Counted from the stretch's first letter, positions 1-8,818 are shown. The stretch: DNA of 64,000 nucleotides from Candidatus Lernaella stagnicola (GCA_030765525.1 JAVCCK010000023.1:124001-188000), one strand, 5' to 3'. Program-made: numbers and translations. Notes: generated by a model from the sequence alone, not told the origin.

Positions 1-273
1 GAATCGGGCGAAACGGTCGAAGGCGTCATTTCGCCAAGGGATGGAGGATATTCGGTTACTTTTAATCTGCCGTCTCTGCCTTGTTGGAAGGACTCGGGAC
101 GATTCAGTGAAGAATGTGGTCGAGGAAACGTGGCGATATTCATTCTTCAGAGTAGTTCTTTGATGCGGACGACTCAATCTTGGCCTAATCCTTTCATGCG
201 ACTTGGCTGCGGGTACACCGCAACACTGGCGAAGGCCTTTAAAGCCGCCCAAAACCTGGAAAAGAAGGAATAG
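1..273 (+). CDS. C-terminal 90 residues of an unknown protein (5' end outside window)
   Basis: Frame 1 is open from the first base of the window to a TAG at 271-273, so this is the tail of a gene that begins upstream. The visible part has a beta-rich stretch with three cysteines, followed by a basic, alanine-rich helix ending LEKKE. I recognise no family. The stop lies only 9 bases before the start of the FGE-like gene, so the two are probably co-transcribed. An in-frame continuation upstream of the window would confirm it. Confidence 0.6.
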   Translation, partial: ESGETVEGVISPRDGGYSVTFNLPSLPCWKDSGRFSEECGRGNVAIFILQSSSLMRTTQSWPNPFMRLGCGYTATLAKAFKAAQNLEKKE

Positions 274-282
274 AAGCAAACC

Positions 283-1623
283 ATGGATACAAGAATTCGT
301 TGGATTCGTTTTGGGAGCGTCGCGGCGGCGTTCGCGCTCGCGTTCGTATGGCAGGTTTGGGCCGGAGTGGAGCCGTCGGGTTCCCAAACGGGCCGGGCAA
401 GCGGGGCGAAGGTCGTGATCGTCGCGCCGGAAGCGGGCGCGGTGATCGATACCGAGGAAGTGACGGTTGCCTGGAATCTGCAAGGCATCAGCCCGGACGC
501 CGCGCAAAGCGTCGCAGTGTTCCGCAACGGCAAGGTGCAAAAAACCTTCACCGGCTCGCAAATCGCTAAAGAGATGTCGTGCATCATCACGATGGGCCGC
601 GGCGAGCAGGTCGTGGAGGTGGTCGTCACGCCGGCGGCGGGTCGGGAAATCCGGGAATCGGTGACACTGCAATCCGAAGCGTCGGGTTATCGGGCGTTGC
701 TCGTGGAAAAAACGCGGGAATACGAAAAGACCCACACCCGCGTGACGAACGATTGCGCCACGATGGCCGAAATCCACGGCGATGAGTCGATCCCGGGGCC
801 GGCTAAAAAGGCTGTGTTCGAGCAGTTTTTGAAGGATCGTCCCGACGATCGCGAATGCCGCCCGCAGGTGGAACAGTGGCTGCGCTACCTAAAAGATCGC
901 GAGAACATGGTGCTCGTGCCGGGCGGCACGTACCGCATGGGCTGCACGCAGGGCGATCCTTTGTGCGAAGCGGACGAGAGCCCACCACACTACGTTACCG
1001 TTTCGTCCTTCCATATGGACGCGTACGAAGTGACCGTCGCGCAATTCGAGGCTTGTGTGCACGCCAAGGGCTGTAACGAAAACTTCGTGATCGTCACCGA
1101 TCAACCGCAATGCAATTACGGGCGCGACGACCGCATGACCCACCCGATGAATTGCGTCAACTGGTACGCGGCGGAGCAATACTGCAAGTGGCGCGGCAAG
1201 CGACTGCCCACCGAGGCCGAGTGGGAACGCGCGGCGCGCGATGCGAACTCCGACAACATTTACGCCTGGGGCAACGCGCCGGCGACGTGCGACCGCGCCG
1301 TGATGAATGAGGACTGGGCCGGGTGTTTCCGCGACAAAACCTGGCCGGTGGGCAAAAAGCCGAAGGGAAAAACCTTGTCGGGTTTGTACGACATGGCCGG
1401 TAACGTCGCCGAGTGGTGCGGCGATTATTACCACTCGGGATTCTACCGTTCGAGCCCCGGTGAGGATCCGCAAGGTCCCGTCGCCGGATTGGGACGAGTC
1501 TTACGCGGCGGCGGTTGGACTGACCCGGCCGGGCGGTTACGGGCGTCGGATCGCCATTTTGGGTCGGATACGAATTCGGTGCTCACCGACCCCACCACCG
1601 GCTTCCGCTGCGCAGGCGATTAA
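283..1623 (+). CDS. Secreted/membrane-anchored formylglycine-generating-enzyme-like (SUMF1) domain protein
   Basis: This 446-residue protein has an N-terminal hydrophobic export segment (about 10-27), a linker with an Ig-like stretch, and a C-terminal FGE-sulfatase (SUMF1/C-lectin-like) domain from about residue 208. Hallmarks visible are the opening VLVPGGTYRMG, the MNCVNWYAAEQYCKWRGKRLPTE-type core, GLYDMAGNVAEWCGDYY, the RVLRGGGW strand and the closing GFRCA. The family contains true Cys-to-formylglycine converting enzymes, but most bacterial members of this kind, including exported multidomain ones, are not proven enzymes and may be ligand-binding folds. No sulfatase gene lies nearby, so I do not claim sulfatase maturation. 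The ATG follows the purine-rich AAGGAATAGAAG. A gene directly upstream ends 9 bases earlier, which suggests an operon. Confidence 0.85.
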   Translation: MDTRIRWIRFGSVAAAFALAFVWQVWAGVEPSGSQTGRASGAKVVIVAPEAGAVIDTEEVTVAWNLQGISPDAAQSVAVFRNGKVQKTFTGSQIAKEMSCIITMGRGEQVVEVVVTPAAGREIRESVTLQSEASGYRALLVEKTREYEKTHTRVTNDCATMAEIHGDESIPGPAKKAVFEQFLKDRPDDRECRPQVEQWLRYLKDRENMVLVPGGTYRMGCTQGDPLCEADESPPHYVTVSSFHMDAYEVTVAQFEACVHAKGCNENFVIVTDQPQCNYGRDDRMTHPMNCVNWYAAEQYCKWRGKRLPTEAEWERAARDANSDNIYAWGNAPATCDRAVMNEDWAGCFRDKTWPVGKKPKGKTLSGLYDMAGNVAEWCGDYYHSGFYRSSPGEDPQGPVAGLGRVLRGGGWTDPAGRLRASDRHFGSDTNSVLTDPTTGFRCAGD

Positions 1624-1626
1624 ACG

Positions 1627-1660
1627 AAAAAGCCCCGAAACGCTTTCGGCGCTTCGGGGC
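1627..1660 (-). terminator. Rho-independent terminator, mainly for the leftward lipoprotein gene
   Basis: GCCCCGAA (1632-1639) pairs perfectly with TTCGGGGC (1653-1660), and the loop contains an extra CGC/GCG stem. Read leftward, the hairpin is followed by five T (1627-1631), as expected for termination of the gene ending at 1688. It can also act on the rightward FGE-like gene ending at 1623, although that side lacks a T-tract. Confidence 0.75.
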
Positions 1661-1687
1661 GTACTCGTAGTTGGCTGGTTTCTGTAC

Positions 1688-2671
1688 TTACTGCCGCCGG
1701 CCGCGGGCGAATTCGTCGGACAGGTTTTTCACAACTCCTTTGATCATCTTGTATTTTTCGTTTTGGTCGGGGTTGACCGCACCACCGGTTGACTGGCCCT
1801 GGGTGGAGATTTCCGACATGGATTGCTCGATATCCTTCCTTCCGACCGGGATACGTCGGTTGCAGGTGCGGGAAGTCGGCGCCCCTCTATAACTCTGCTC
1901 CATGCAAAGGAACAGACCCTCGAAGGCGTACTCGCGTTTGACTTCCTCGGAGATCGTTTGCCGGAAAAACCATACGGCCTGATTGGTCTTCAGGTCGATG
2001 GCGGTTACGTCGACCGTGGCGGAAATAGCGCGATAGGGCACACCTGCCCCGCCGGGAATGCCGGCAAGCAAGGCTCGTTGTCGAGCCGGATCGAGCGGCA
2101 GCGGATCCTTGCGAACGCCTTTTTTGTTCGACTCGTAAAAACGGATGTTGGTCGAATAGCGAGAGTCGAGATTAACCCGCCCGACATCGAGGGAGTTGAT
2201 CATCATCAACACTTCGACGCCTAGTTCTTTGGCACGCGAAATAACCGTGTCGCCGGAAATCTTCGCGCCACCCATGTTGCCGATAAGCGTCTGCCACGAA
2301 GTTACTTCGAAACCGTTACGGGCGAGCGCTCGCTCCAATTCGGCCAACCATACGCCGCAGGAGGTCGTAAGAATCTGCGCTTGTACCGAAGCCTTGCCGG
2401 TGGCGGCGCTGGCGGATTGGTCGAAACAGCTATCGGGCGGACGATACGCTATGGAGCGCGTTTCGGGGATAATTTCCTTATAACGTGCCGTGGCGGTGAT
2501 TTCGGGGTCGGTGTTAGCACTACCCACGGCAATCGATTTTTTCGTGACATAGACATAAAATGAACTGGAATGCATCGACGGACCGCACGCCGCGACTACG
2601 GCTACGATCAACGCGATACCAAAGGCGACGAAAACCAATCGCCGGCCAATATTTCTCTTCAGACAATCCAT
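1688..2671 (-). CDS. Putative outer-membrane/periplasmic lipoprotein of unknown function
   Basis: The protein is 327 residues. The ATG at 2671 is chosen because GGGGAGGAG stands 6 bases upstream; the open frame extends 38 codons further without a ribosome site. It opens with a basic stretch, a long hydrophobic segment and the lipobox-like VVAAC, so the mature protein is probably lipid-anchored. The mature part has mixed alpha/beta content, including an ALARNGFEV helix, a VEVLMMINSL strand and a SATVDVTAIDLKTNQAVWFF-like strand pair. This layout is reminiscent of CsgG/LpoB-type envelope lipoproteins that report whether a compound is present in another form, but the resemblance is weak. The C-terminal about 50 residues are polar. 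It is transcribed leftward, divergently from the Gfo/Idh/MocA gene, and ends in a clear terminator. Confidence 0.7.
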   Translation of the reverse strand: MDCLKRNIGRRLVFVAFGIALIVAVVAACGPSMHSSSFYVYVTKKSIAVGSANTDPEITATARYKEIIPETRSIAYRPPDSCFDQSASAATGKASVQAQILTTSCGVWLAELERALARNGFEVTSWQTLIGNMGGAKISGDTVISRAKELGVEVLMMINSLDVGRVNLDSRYSTNIRFYESNKKGVRKDPLPLDPARQRALLAGIPGGAGVPYRAISATVDVTAIDLKTNQAVWFFRQTISEEVKREYAFEGLFLCMEQSYRGAPTSRTCNRRIPVGRKDIEQSMSEISTQGQSTGGAVNPDQNEKYKMIKGVVKNLSDEFARGRRQ

Positions 2672-2888
2672 ACCAAACTCCTCCCCTGCATAATTACGGG
2701 TTCCGCAGCTTCGCAGCTGACTTAATGATAATTGGGATAAACTCGCTCGTGAGAGTACACAAAGCATTTCAGCAAAGTCAACCAATGGATTCGCTTGCCA
2801 GGTCCATCCATAGGTCGTTTGCGCATCAAGCCAAGTAGGTATAAGACGAAGATGTATTTTTTCTCGTGTTTTTCAAAGGAACATCCCT

Positions 2889-4250
2889 ATGGCTAAGCAT
2901 GCACCCATTTCCATGGTTCTGGTCGGCGCGGGCGCGCGGGGCGAACTCAATCTGGGTACTTTGGTCCGTCGCCACGGCGACGTGATGGCCATCACCGGCG
3001 TGGCCGAAGCGGACGATGACCGACGCGAGACCGTCATGCGTCGCTACAATATCGCGCCCGAAAAGGCCGTCGGCGATTGGCGCGACCTGGCGGGCGGGAA
3101 GCCGCTGGCCAACGCCGCGATCAACGCCCTGCCTTGCCGCATGCATTACGAATCGACGCTGGCACTGCTGCAGGCCGGGTACGACGTTTTCCTCGAAAAA
3201 CCCATGGCGCTCACGCCCGCTCATGCCGTACACCTGACGACCGAGGCCGAGCGGCTCGGGCGCGTGCTGGTGGTGTCGCTACAAAGTCGGCACAACAAAA
3301 TCTATAGCCAGATGCGGCGGCATTTTGACAACGGCGATGTCGGCCGATTGATGAGCATCGACTGCGCGGAAAACGTCGGCTATTGGCATTTCATCATGTC
3401 ATACGTGCGCGGCATACATCACCGAGCGAGCGACTCACACTCTTTCGTGATGGCCAAGGGCGTGCACGACCTCGACCTGGTCGCATGGTTCGCCGGCGCA
3501 CCGGCCAAAAAGGTTGCATCCTTCGGCAAGTTGTCGTACTTCAACGCCGACAACGCGCCGGAAGGCGCGCCGGAGAAATGCCTGGACGGCTGCCCGGTTT
3601 TCGACACTTGCTTGTTCAACGCATACAAGCAGTTCGTCGACCCGGGGCGTCCCGATTTCCCGTGGCGGTTACTGACCGGGATGTCCCCGCAAGCCGCATG
3701 GGACGTGATTCGCGAGCCTCGTTTTCGCACGCTGGCTTCAGTGATATCGCACGACGTGTCGCGCGAAAAAGTGACGCAGAACCTGCGCGATACGACCAAC
3801 GGCGCGTGCGTGTTTCGGGCCGACAACGATGTGGTCGATCACCAAACCGTAAGCATCGAGTTCGCCAACGAAGTGACGGCTTCGTTCCAACTCAACGGCT
3901 TCAGCCTGATGTGGGAGCGATCGCTCAACCTGCACGGCACGGCCGGTGAACTGCGGTCGGCGGATTTCTCCGGCAAGCTGGAACTGCGCACCTACCAGCC
4001 GGGACGCCTGCGCCGCAAGAACATCCCGTATCACGGCATCATCCACGGCGGCGGCGACGAGATGATTCTGCTGGAGTTTGCTCGTGCTGTGCGCGAACAG
4101 AACGGCGAGGATATCCTCACCAGCGCGAAAAACTGCCTGGAAGCGCACATGATTTGTTTTGCCGCCGAAGAAGCGCGGCTGCGTGAGAAGGTCGTCGATA
4201 TGGACGACTTTCGCCGCCGGGCCGAACGAGAGGCGGCCACGTTGCCCTAG
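2889..4250 (+). CDS. Gfo/Idh/MocA-family NAD(P)-dependent oxidoreductase
   Basis: This 453-residue cytosolic protein has an N-terminal Rossmann fold with GAGARG (13-18) and the family's nicotinamide/catalytic-lysine motif EKP (103-105). The KGVHDLDLVAW segment (190-200) carries the His-Asp pair typical of the C-terminal substrate domain. A cysteine cluster, C231-x3-C235-x5-C241, follows; similar clusters occur in a subset of this family and probably bind metal. Members oxidise or reduce sugars, inositols and related polyols, and the sequence does not reveal the substrate. The ATG follows AAAGGA with an 8-base spacer. It appears monocistronic and divergent from the lipoprotein gene, with about 220 bases between the two starts for promoters. 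Confidence 0.9.
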   Translation: MAKHAPISMVLVGAGARGELNLGTLVRRHGDVMAITGVAEADDDRRETVMRRYNIAPEKAVGDWRDLAGGKPLANAAINALPCRMHYESTLALLQAGYDVFLEKPMALTPAHAVHLTTEAERLGRVLVVSLQSRHNKIYSQMRRHFDNGDVGRLMSIDCAENVGYWHFIMSYVRGIHHRASDSHSFVMAKGVHDLDLVAWFAGAPAKKVASFGKLSYFNADNAPEGAPEKCLDGCPVFDTCLFNAYKQFVDPGRPDFPWRLLTGMSPQAAWDVIREPRFRTLASVISHDVSREKVTQNLRDTTNGACVFRADNDVVDHQTVSIEFANEVTASFQLNGFSLMWERSLNLHGTAGELRSADFSGKLELRTYQPGRLRRKNIPYHGIIHGGGDEMILLEFARAVREQNGEDILTSAKNCLEAHMICFAAEEARLREKVVDMDDFRRRAEREAATLP

Positions 4251-4436
4251 GTTCCAGCGGCTTAGTCGAAACAGCCGTCGGCGGCACGGTGGGCGCTGAC
4301 TTTTCCGCGCTCCGCTCAATTTTTCATGCACATGTAGGCTTTACTTCTATCATAATTATTAGAATCTGGCGCCCGACGGCCTCCCTTCGTTCGTTTTTTG
4401 CCCATAATTACAACACTTTGACGGATCCGGCCCGGC

Positions 4437-4453
4437 GTTGGCACGGGGTTTGC
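4437..4453 (+). promoter_or_regulatory. Sigma-54 (-24/-12) promoter
   Basis: TTGGCACGGGGTTTGC matches the RpoN consensus TGGCAC-N5-TTGC at every conserved position, including the invariant GG and GC dinucleotides at the correct spacing. The predicted start is near 4465, about 85 bases before the ATG of the microprotein at 4548. Just upstream (about 4405-4420) the AT-rich stretch ATTACAACACTTTGA resembles an IHF site, which sigma-54 promoters often use to bend DNA towards an enhancer-bound activator. The rest of the interval 4251-4436 shows no gene. Confidence 0.8.
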
Positions 4454-4547
4454 GACGCTTAGGGTTGGTCAGCGGGTCAACCGATTATCTGACGGGTACC
4501 TCAATAAAGTCCCCGCACCGGCGGGAGGAAAAAGCCAGGAGGTTATC

Positions 4548-4634
4548 ATGGGCGACATCGCGGAATTCGGCCTTTGGCTGATGATTTTGATCTGTGTGGT
4601 TTTCGCGCTGATCTCGGGGCTCCCGCCGGCCTGA
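4548..4634 (+). CDS. 28-residue single-pass membrane microprotein under sigma-54 control
   Basis: ATG at 4548 follows a near-perfect Shine-Dalgarno, AGGAGG, with a 5-base spacer. The frame encodes MGDIAEFG, then an unbroken hydrophobic helix of about 17 residues (LWLMILICVVFALISGL) and a PPA end before TGA. Upstream is a consensus sigma-54 promoter and 15 bases downstream a strong terminator, so the transcript seems dedicated to this product. The size resembles regulatory or subunit-stabilising micro-membrane proteins such as KdpF or CydX, but I see no sequence link to any of them. The 5' leader also holds a GGTTG/CAACC stem. Reality of translation is inferred from the ribosome site and the isolated promoter-terminator unit; an untranslated RNA is the alternative. 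Confidence 0.65.
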   Translation: MGDIAEFGLWLMILICVVFALISGLPPA

Positions 4635-4649
4635 TGATGGTGCCAAGTA

Positions 4650-4695
4650 ACGGCGGCCGGGAAAACCTGAATCCCGGCGGCCGTTTTGTGTTTTT
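4650..4695 (+). terminator. Strong intrinsic terminator behind the microprotein
   Basis: ACGGCGGCCGGGA pairs with TCCCGGCGGCCGT around the loop AAACCTGAA, giving 13 positions with one mismatch, followed by TTTTGTGTTTTT. The hairpin closes the short sigma-54 transcript. The next gene starts about 200 bases later. Confidence 0.85.
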
Positions 4696-4897
4696 CCGGA
4701 ATTTCATGGAAGTCGGACCAGGGTGATTGGAGGGTTGGCCCTGCCCCGGAGCGCGCCGCGCGTGAAAAGCTTTGATGTCGTGGGGACCGCAAAATTGTAA
4801 ATGCTATGTTAATATTTTGATTCGAACTGATTTCCGTGCGCGTCTTTTCCCTCGCCACCGGGTGCGGTAACCTGACTTTGTCCACTGGGAGGGCGCT

Positions 4898-6514
4898 ATG
4901 GTCGATGATTGTTTGCTTTGCCAATCCTGTGGTGCGCCCATGCTGGCCGGCGATCCGCTGTGTCACGCCTGCGGCGCAAAAGCCCCCGTCGAGCTCAAAC
5001 GCGAGGAAAAACAGAAAGACTTCGCGGCGCGCTTGGCCGTACTGCCCGAAACGGTCGCCATGCATTTGCGCGATTTGGAGGCGCAGCGCCGCAACAATCC
5101 GCAGTCGGTGGCGTTGCGCGTGCAGCTAAGCGCCGCGTACCAGGAGATCGGCTTCCAAGACAAAGCGGCGGAAAACCTGGAAAAGGCCATCGAACTCGAC
5201 CCCCACAATTCCTACTTGAAGCAGAAGCTCAAGATCTTGATCGGCGGCCCGACCGCCTCCGCCTCGGCGGCCGGTATCGAGTTGGAGATGTGGAAAACGC
5301 GGCGCTACACGCGCCTGGTCGGTTATGCGGCCCTGGCGCTGGCGCTGCTCGCTGCCGGGTGGGTGGCCTACCGCGTGTTGCGGCCCGCGATGTATCCGCT
5401 GGCGCAGTATGAGAAGGCCGACGCCGTGCTGCCGAAATTTTCGCCCGACAGCACCCGCGTGGCGTTTATCAAGACGCCGAAATTCACGTTGTTCGGTATG
5501 GTCGACATGATGGCGGGCAAATCGCCCGGCGACACGGCTTTGATGGTCAAGAACCTGGCCACGGGAGAAATCATCAAAGTGGCGACGTTCACCTACTCCT
5601 GGAACGTAAGCGATTTCCTCTGGGTCCCTGGGCGCGACGCGTTGGCCTTTGCGGACTACGACGAGAAAACGTCCACCTCCACGCTTTTCTTTGCCAACGC
5701 CGACGGCGGTGAACCGCAGCGCATTGCCCAGACGCGCGAATACGCTTTCGCCTCCGAGGGCGGCCGTTTGAAGCTCGCCTACGTCGAGCCGCCTGAATAC
5801 CGCTTCAACCCGGCCACCTCGCGCCTCGAAGACATCGCCGGTGGGCTGTTCGTCAAAGACATGGGATCGGGCGCTCCGTCACTGATAACGCGACAAGCGG
5901 CGTCGAACCCGATTTTTTCGCCCAACGGCCGGTATTTGGCATTCCAAGCCAAGGACGTAAGCGACCGCGAAGATGCGGCGGCGGCGACCCGAGCTTCCTA
6001 CACCGGCGACATTTTCATCTACGACATGGCGACCGGGACCACGAAATGCCTCACCACCGGCGGCGTCTACCGCAATCCGGTCTTTACGCCGAAGGGAGAC
6101 CGCATCGCCTACCTCGCCCACAACGACGTCGACAGTTTCGACAACGCCTTGTTCGTGATGAACCTGGAAGGCGGCGATCAACGGCTCGTGCTCTCCAAGG
6201 GCGAGCAGTACGTCGGCTTCAATGAATTCGCGTTTCACCCGGACGGCGAGCGACTCGTGTTCGAGGGGGTGTTCATCAATCCGGACAAGCCGAAAAGCGA
6301 GGCCATTGCCACGCCGCTGGGGATGGTCGGGGGGGAAACGAACTATGTCACCGACCTGTTCGAGGTGCGGCTCGACGGTTCCGGCCTGCAACGTTTGCCG
6401 GCCCGAAAATTGGGCTATCGTCGCGGCCCCAATTTCAGCCCCGACGGCCGCCTGCTCGCCTTCGAGGTCGAGTTTCTGAAAATGCGCCGCGAGGCGTGGG
6501 TGATGCGCTACTGA
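4898..6514 (+). CDS. Zinc-ribbon / TPR / membrane-anchored beta-propeller (TolB/WD40-like) protein
   Basis: This 538-residue protein starts with a zinc ribbon (C8, C11, C22, C25). It continues with a TPR-like helical pair (about 70-112, ending in KAIELDPHN) and one transmembrane helix (about 139-160). The C-terminal about 370 residues are beta-propeller blades. The repeats PKFSPDSTRVAFI, PIFSPNGRYLAFQ, PVFTPKGDRIAYL and PNFSPDGRLLAFEV are characteristic of TolB/PD40 propellers. No signal peptide precedes the ribbon, so ribbon and TPR should be cytosolic and the propeller periplasmic, which would suit a transmembrane sensor or scaffold. The ATG follows GGGAGGGCGCT. The gene stands alone and converges on the subtilase gene. 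The ligand is unknown. Confidence 0.8.
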   Translation: MVDDCLLCQSCGAPMLAGDPLCHACGAKAPVELKREEKQKDFAARLAVLPETVAMHLRDLEAQRRNNPQSVALRVQLSAAYQEIGFQDKAAENLEKAIELDPHNSYLKQKLKILIGGPTASASAAGIELEMWKTRRYTRLVGYAALALALLAAGWVAYRVLRPAMYPLAQYEKADAVLPKFSPDSTRVAFIKTPKFTLFGMVDMMAGKSPGDTALMVKNLATGEIIKVATFTYSWNVSDFLWVPGRDALAFADYDEKTSTSTLFFANADGGEPQRIAQTREYAFASEGGRLKLAYVEPPEYRFNPATSRLEDIAGGLFVKDMGSGAPSLITRQAASNPIFSPNGRYLAFQAKDVSDREDAAAATRASYTGDIFIYDMATGTTKCLTTGGVYRNPVFTPKGDRIAYLAHNDVDSFDNALFVMNLEGGDQRLVLSKGEQYVGFNEFAFHPDGERLVFEGVFINPDKPKSEAIATPLGMVGGETNYVTDLFEVRLDGSGLQRLPARKLGYRRGPNFSPDGRLLAFEVEFLKMRREAWVMRY

Positions 6515-6636
6515 TCCTCCGGCGCGGTCGCGAGTGCCGCGTCGAATAGACCTGTCATCCGGCGTTTATCGGCCTTCGTTTCCACAACCGTTCAACCGCC
6601 TGCATTGCCGACCGGGGCGCGTGATTTGCTCAGCGA

Positions 6637-8751
6637 TTAGGCGCACCCGCCGCTGTCGTCGTCATCATCGTCGTCATCGGTCGCATCGTCGTCCGCGGCG
6701 TCGTTGTTGTCGTCGTCGTCGACCGGCACGGTGTCGTTGTCATCGTTATCGTCGTCGTCGTCGACTTCCTGACAAGCCGGATCTTCTTCGTCGGTCAACT
6801 CGTCGCAGTTGTTATCGACGCCGTCGTCGCAGATCTCTTCCGCGTCCGGATGAATCGCCTCGTCCTCGTCGTTGCAGTCTCCCGCGCAGGGGGCGAAGCC
6901 GTCTTCATCGACGTCGAGTTCGTCCGCCGGGACGTTTTCGTCGCAGTTGTTGTCGAGGCCGTCGCACAATTCGGGAGCGCCGGTGTACACGTCCTCGTTA
7001 AAGGGCATGCAGTCGCCGTTGCAGTAGAACAGGCCGTCGCCGTCTTGGTCGAGTTCGTCTTGGGGCAGGTCGCCGTCGCAATTGTTGTCTTTGCCGTCGC
7101 AGATTTCCTGATGCCCGGGGTGCACGTCGGGATCTTGCGGATCGCAGTCGCCGGCGCATTCGAACACGCCGTCTTCGTCGTGGTCGATTTCGTCGTCGGG
7201 CACGGTGTCGTCGCAATTATCATCGATGCCGTTGCACACTTCGGTCGCGCCGGGATGGATGTTCTCGTCAAAATCGTTGCAGTCGTCGCCGCCGCAATCG
7301 GGCTTGTCGTACCCGTCGCCGTCCTGATCGCACAGGTCCATCAGGAAGTCATACGCCGCCACCAAATCGATGCGGCCCATGCCGTAGTCGTTGTCTTCGC
7401 CCGGATCGCCCATGTCGACCGCCGAGTAGTACAACGCCATTTTCAACTCGTCGACCGTGGCATCCGGATACGCCTGACGCAGTAGACACATCGCCCCGGT
7501 CACGTGCGGCGAAGCCATGGAGGTGCCGTCCATCGAGCTGTACTCGCCGCCGGGGATCGAAGAACGAACTTCCTCGCCGACCGCGACCACCTCGGGCTTG
7601 ATCGTCGCCCTGTCGCAACGTGAGGGGCCGCGGCTGGAAAATCCTACGATGCGTTGCCCGTTTTGCCGCAGGGCGCCGACCGAGAACACGTTGAAATCGG
7701 TTTCGATGCGGTCGGCCGGCGAGCGCAGCGTACGGGCGAACGGGCCTTCGTTGCCGGCCGCAAACACCACCACAACACCCGCCGCTTCGGCCGTGTCGAT
7801 CGCCGCCCAGAAGTCGTCTTTGCATCCGCCGAAGGGCATGTTGCTGATGCCCCAGGAATTGTTGATCGCCGCGGGGACGTCATCGGTCGTGCCGGGGTTG
7901 CCGTCCGGGTCGGCGAAGAATTCGAACGCCGCCACCGCTTCGGTGTAGATGCTCACGCCGGGCACGTCGACCACCGCCGCGGCGATCCACAACGCGCCGG
8001 GCGCCATGCCGATTTGGTTCTCGCCGTCGTCGCCGCCGGTGATGGTGCCCAGGGTGTGCGTTCCGTGGCGACCGCTGTCGTAGGGGAAGTCGGTTCCCTG
8101 CGCCGGGTCGTACCAGCATTCGGCCGGGTCGGCCACCAGACCCCGCCAACGCGTCGCGAAGGCCGGGTGCGAGCCGTCCGCGCCGGTGTCCATGTCGGCG
8201 GCGATGACGCCCGTACCGTCGATACCCAGCGCCCACAATTCGGGGGCGCGGGCGAACTCGATGCCGAACTCAACGCCTTTGGATCCGGTGGGGTCACCGG
8301 CCGACTCGCGTACGGGCCGAATCAATTCGATCGGATAGTCATAGTAAATCCGGCCGACCTCCGGGCGTTCGGCCAGCCAATCGAAAAAGGCGGGCGTTGC
8401 CTCCACGGCCAGCGCGTTGTCGATCCAGAACGCGCGCAGCTTCGCCACCTCGCCGGCCGCCTGCCGCGCCGCGACCGCTTCGAGCAAGGGTGCCTGCGTA
8501 GCGGCCGCTTTTTCCTGCAGCGCCGCAATCACCTCATAGTGCCGCCGCGCGAAGGTCGCCTGCTCCGTGGTGAGTTGCGCCGCGAGCGACCGCACGTCGA
8601 CGCGGTCCCGCAACATCACATAGGCACGAACGGTCCCATTGTCGGGAGTCGCGGCCAATTCTTCTTCGAGCGTGGGATCGATCCACGCCGCGTGCGCCAC
8701 GCCGGCGACTAAAAGCATCGCCAATGCGATCCAACTTACGATTTGTTTCAT
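6637..8751 (-). CDS. Secreted subtilisin-like (S8) serine protease with MopE-type repeats and acidic tail
   Basis: The protein is 704 residues from the ATG at 8751, which has GGGGAGAA upstream and a clean signal peptide ending AGVAHA. A propeptide of about 150 residues precedes the S8 domain. The catalytic triad is visible as Asp188 (DMDTGADGSHPAF), His229 (GRHGTHTLG) and Ser411 (DGTSMASPHVTGA), with the oxyanion Asn in AAGNEG (334). From about 475 come four to five repeats of the MopE/putative metal-binding type, each with DxDGDG, a CxGDC pair, PGA-E-C and DNNCD. The last 50 residues are almost pure Asp/Asn, ending SGGCA. Cys-rich Ca/metal-binding repeats suggest a surface or extracellular protease stabilised by calcium. 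It sits 67 bases downstream of the GH92 gene on the same strand and could be read through from it. Confidence 0.93.
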   Translation of the reverse strand: MKQIVSWIALAMLLVAGVAHAAWIDPTLEEELAATPDNGTVRAYVMLRDRVDVRSLAAQLTTEQATFARRHYEVIAALQEKAAATQAPLLEAVAARQAAGEVAKLRAFWIDNALAVEATPAFFDWLAERPEVGRIYYDYPIELIRPVRESAGDPTGSKGVEFGIEFARAPELWALGIDGTGVIAADMDTGADGSHPAFATRWRGLVADPAECWYDPAQGTDFPYDSGRHGTHTLGTITGGDDGENQIGMAPGALWIAAAVVDVPGVSIYTEAVAAFEFFADPDGNPGTTDDVPAAINNSWGISNMPFGGCKDDFWAAIDTAEAAGVVVVFAAGNEGPFARTLRSPADRIETDFNVFSVGALRQNGQRIVGFSSRGPSRCDRATIKPEVVAVGEEVRSSIPGGEYSSMDGTSMASPHVTGAMCLLRQAYPDATVDELKMALYYSAVDMGDPGEDNDYGMGRIDLVAAYDFLMDLCDQDGDGYDKPDCGGDDCNDFDENIHPGATEVCNGIDDNCDDTVPDDEIDHDEDGVFECAGDCDPQDPDVHPGHQEICDGKDNNCDGDLPQDELDQDGDGLFYCNGDCMPFNEDVYTGAPELCDGLDNNCDENVPADELDVDEDGFAPCAGDCNDEDEAIHPDAEEICDDGVDNNCDELTDEEDPACQEVDDDDDNDDNDTVPVDDDDNNDAADDDATDDDDDDDDSGGCA

Positions 8752-8818
8752 CACGATTCTCCCCACTGCAAGTGGTTCGTCGAGTATAACCAACTCCGGT
8801 CGGAGGCGTCGAACCCGA

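Noticed and set aside
283-1623. Sulfatase-activating enzyme with a sulfatase partner
   Set aside because: The domain is present, but no sulfatase gene is in the window and many exported family members are not converting enzymes.
4469-5065. A 198-codon minus-strand frame covering the sigma-54 unit
   Set aside because: It runs through a promoter, a terminator hairpin and the start of a clearly real gene, and has no ribosome site.
6850-7485. A 211-codon hydrophobic plus-strand frame that looks like a membrane protein
   Set aside because: The Val/Ala-rich pattern is the antisense reading of the Asp- and Cys-rich MopE repeats.
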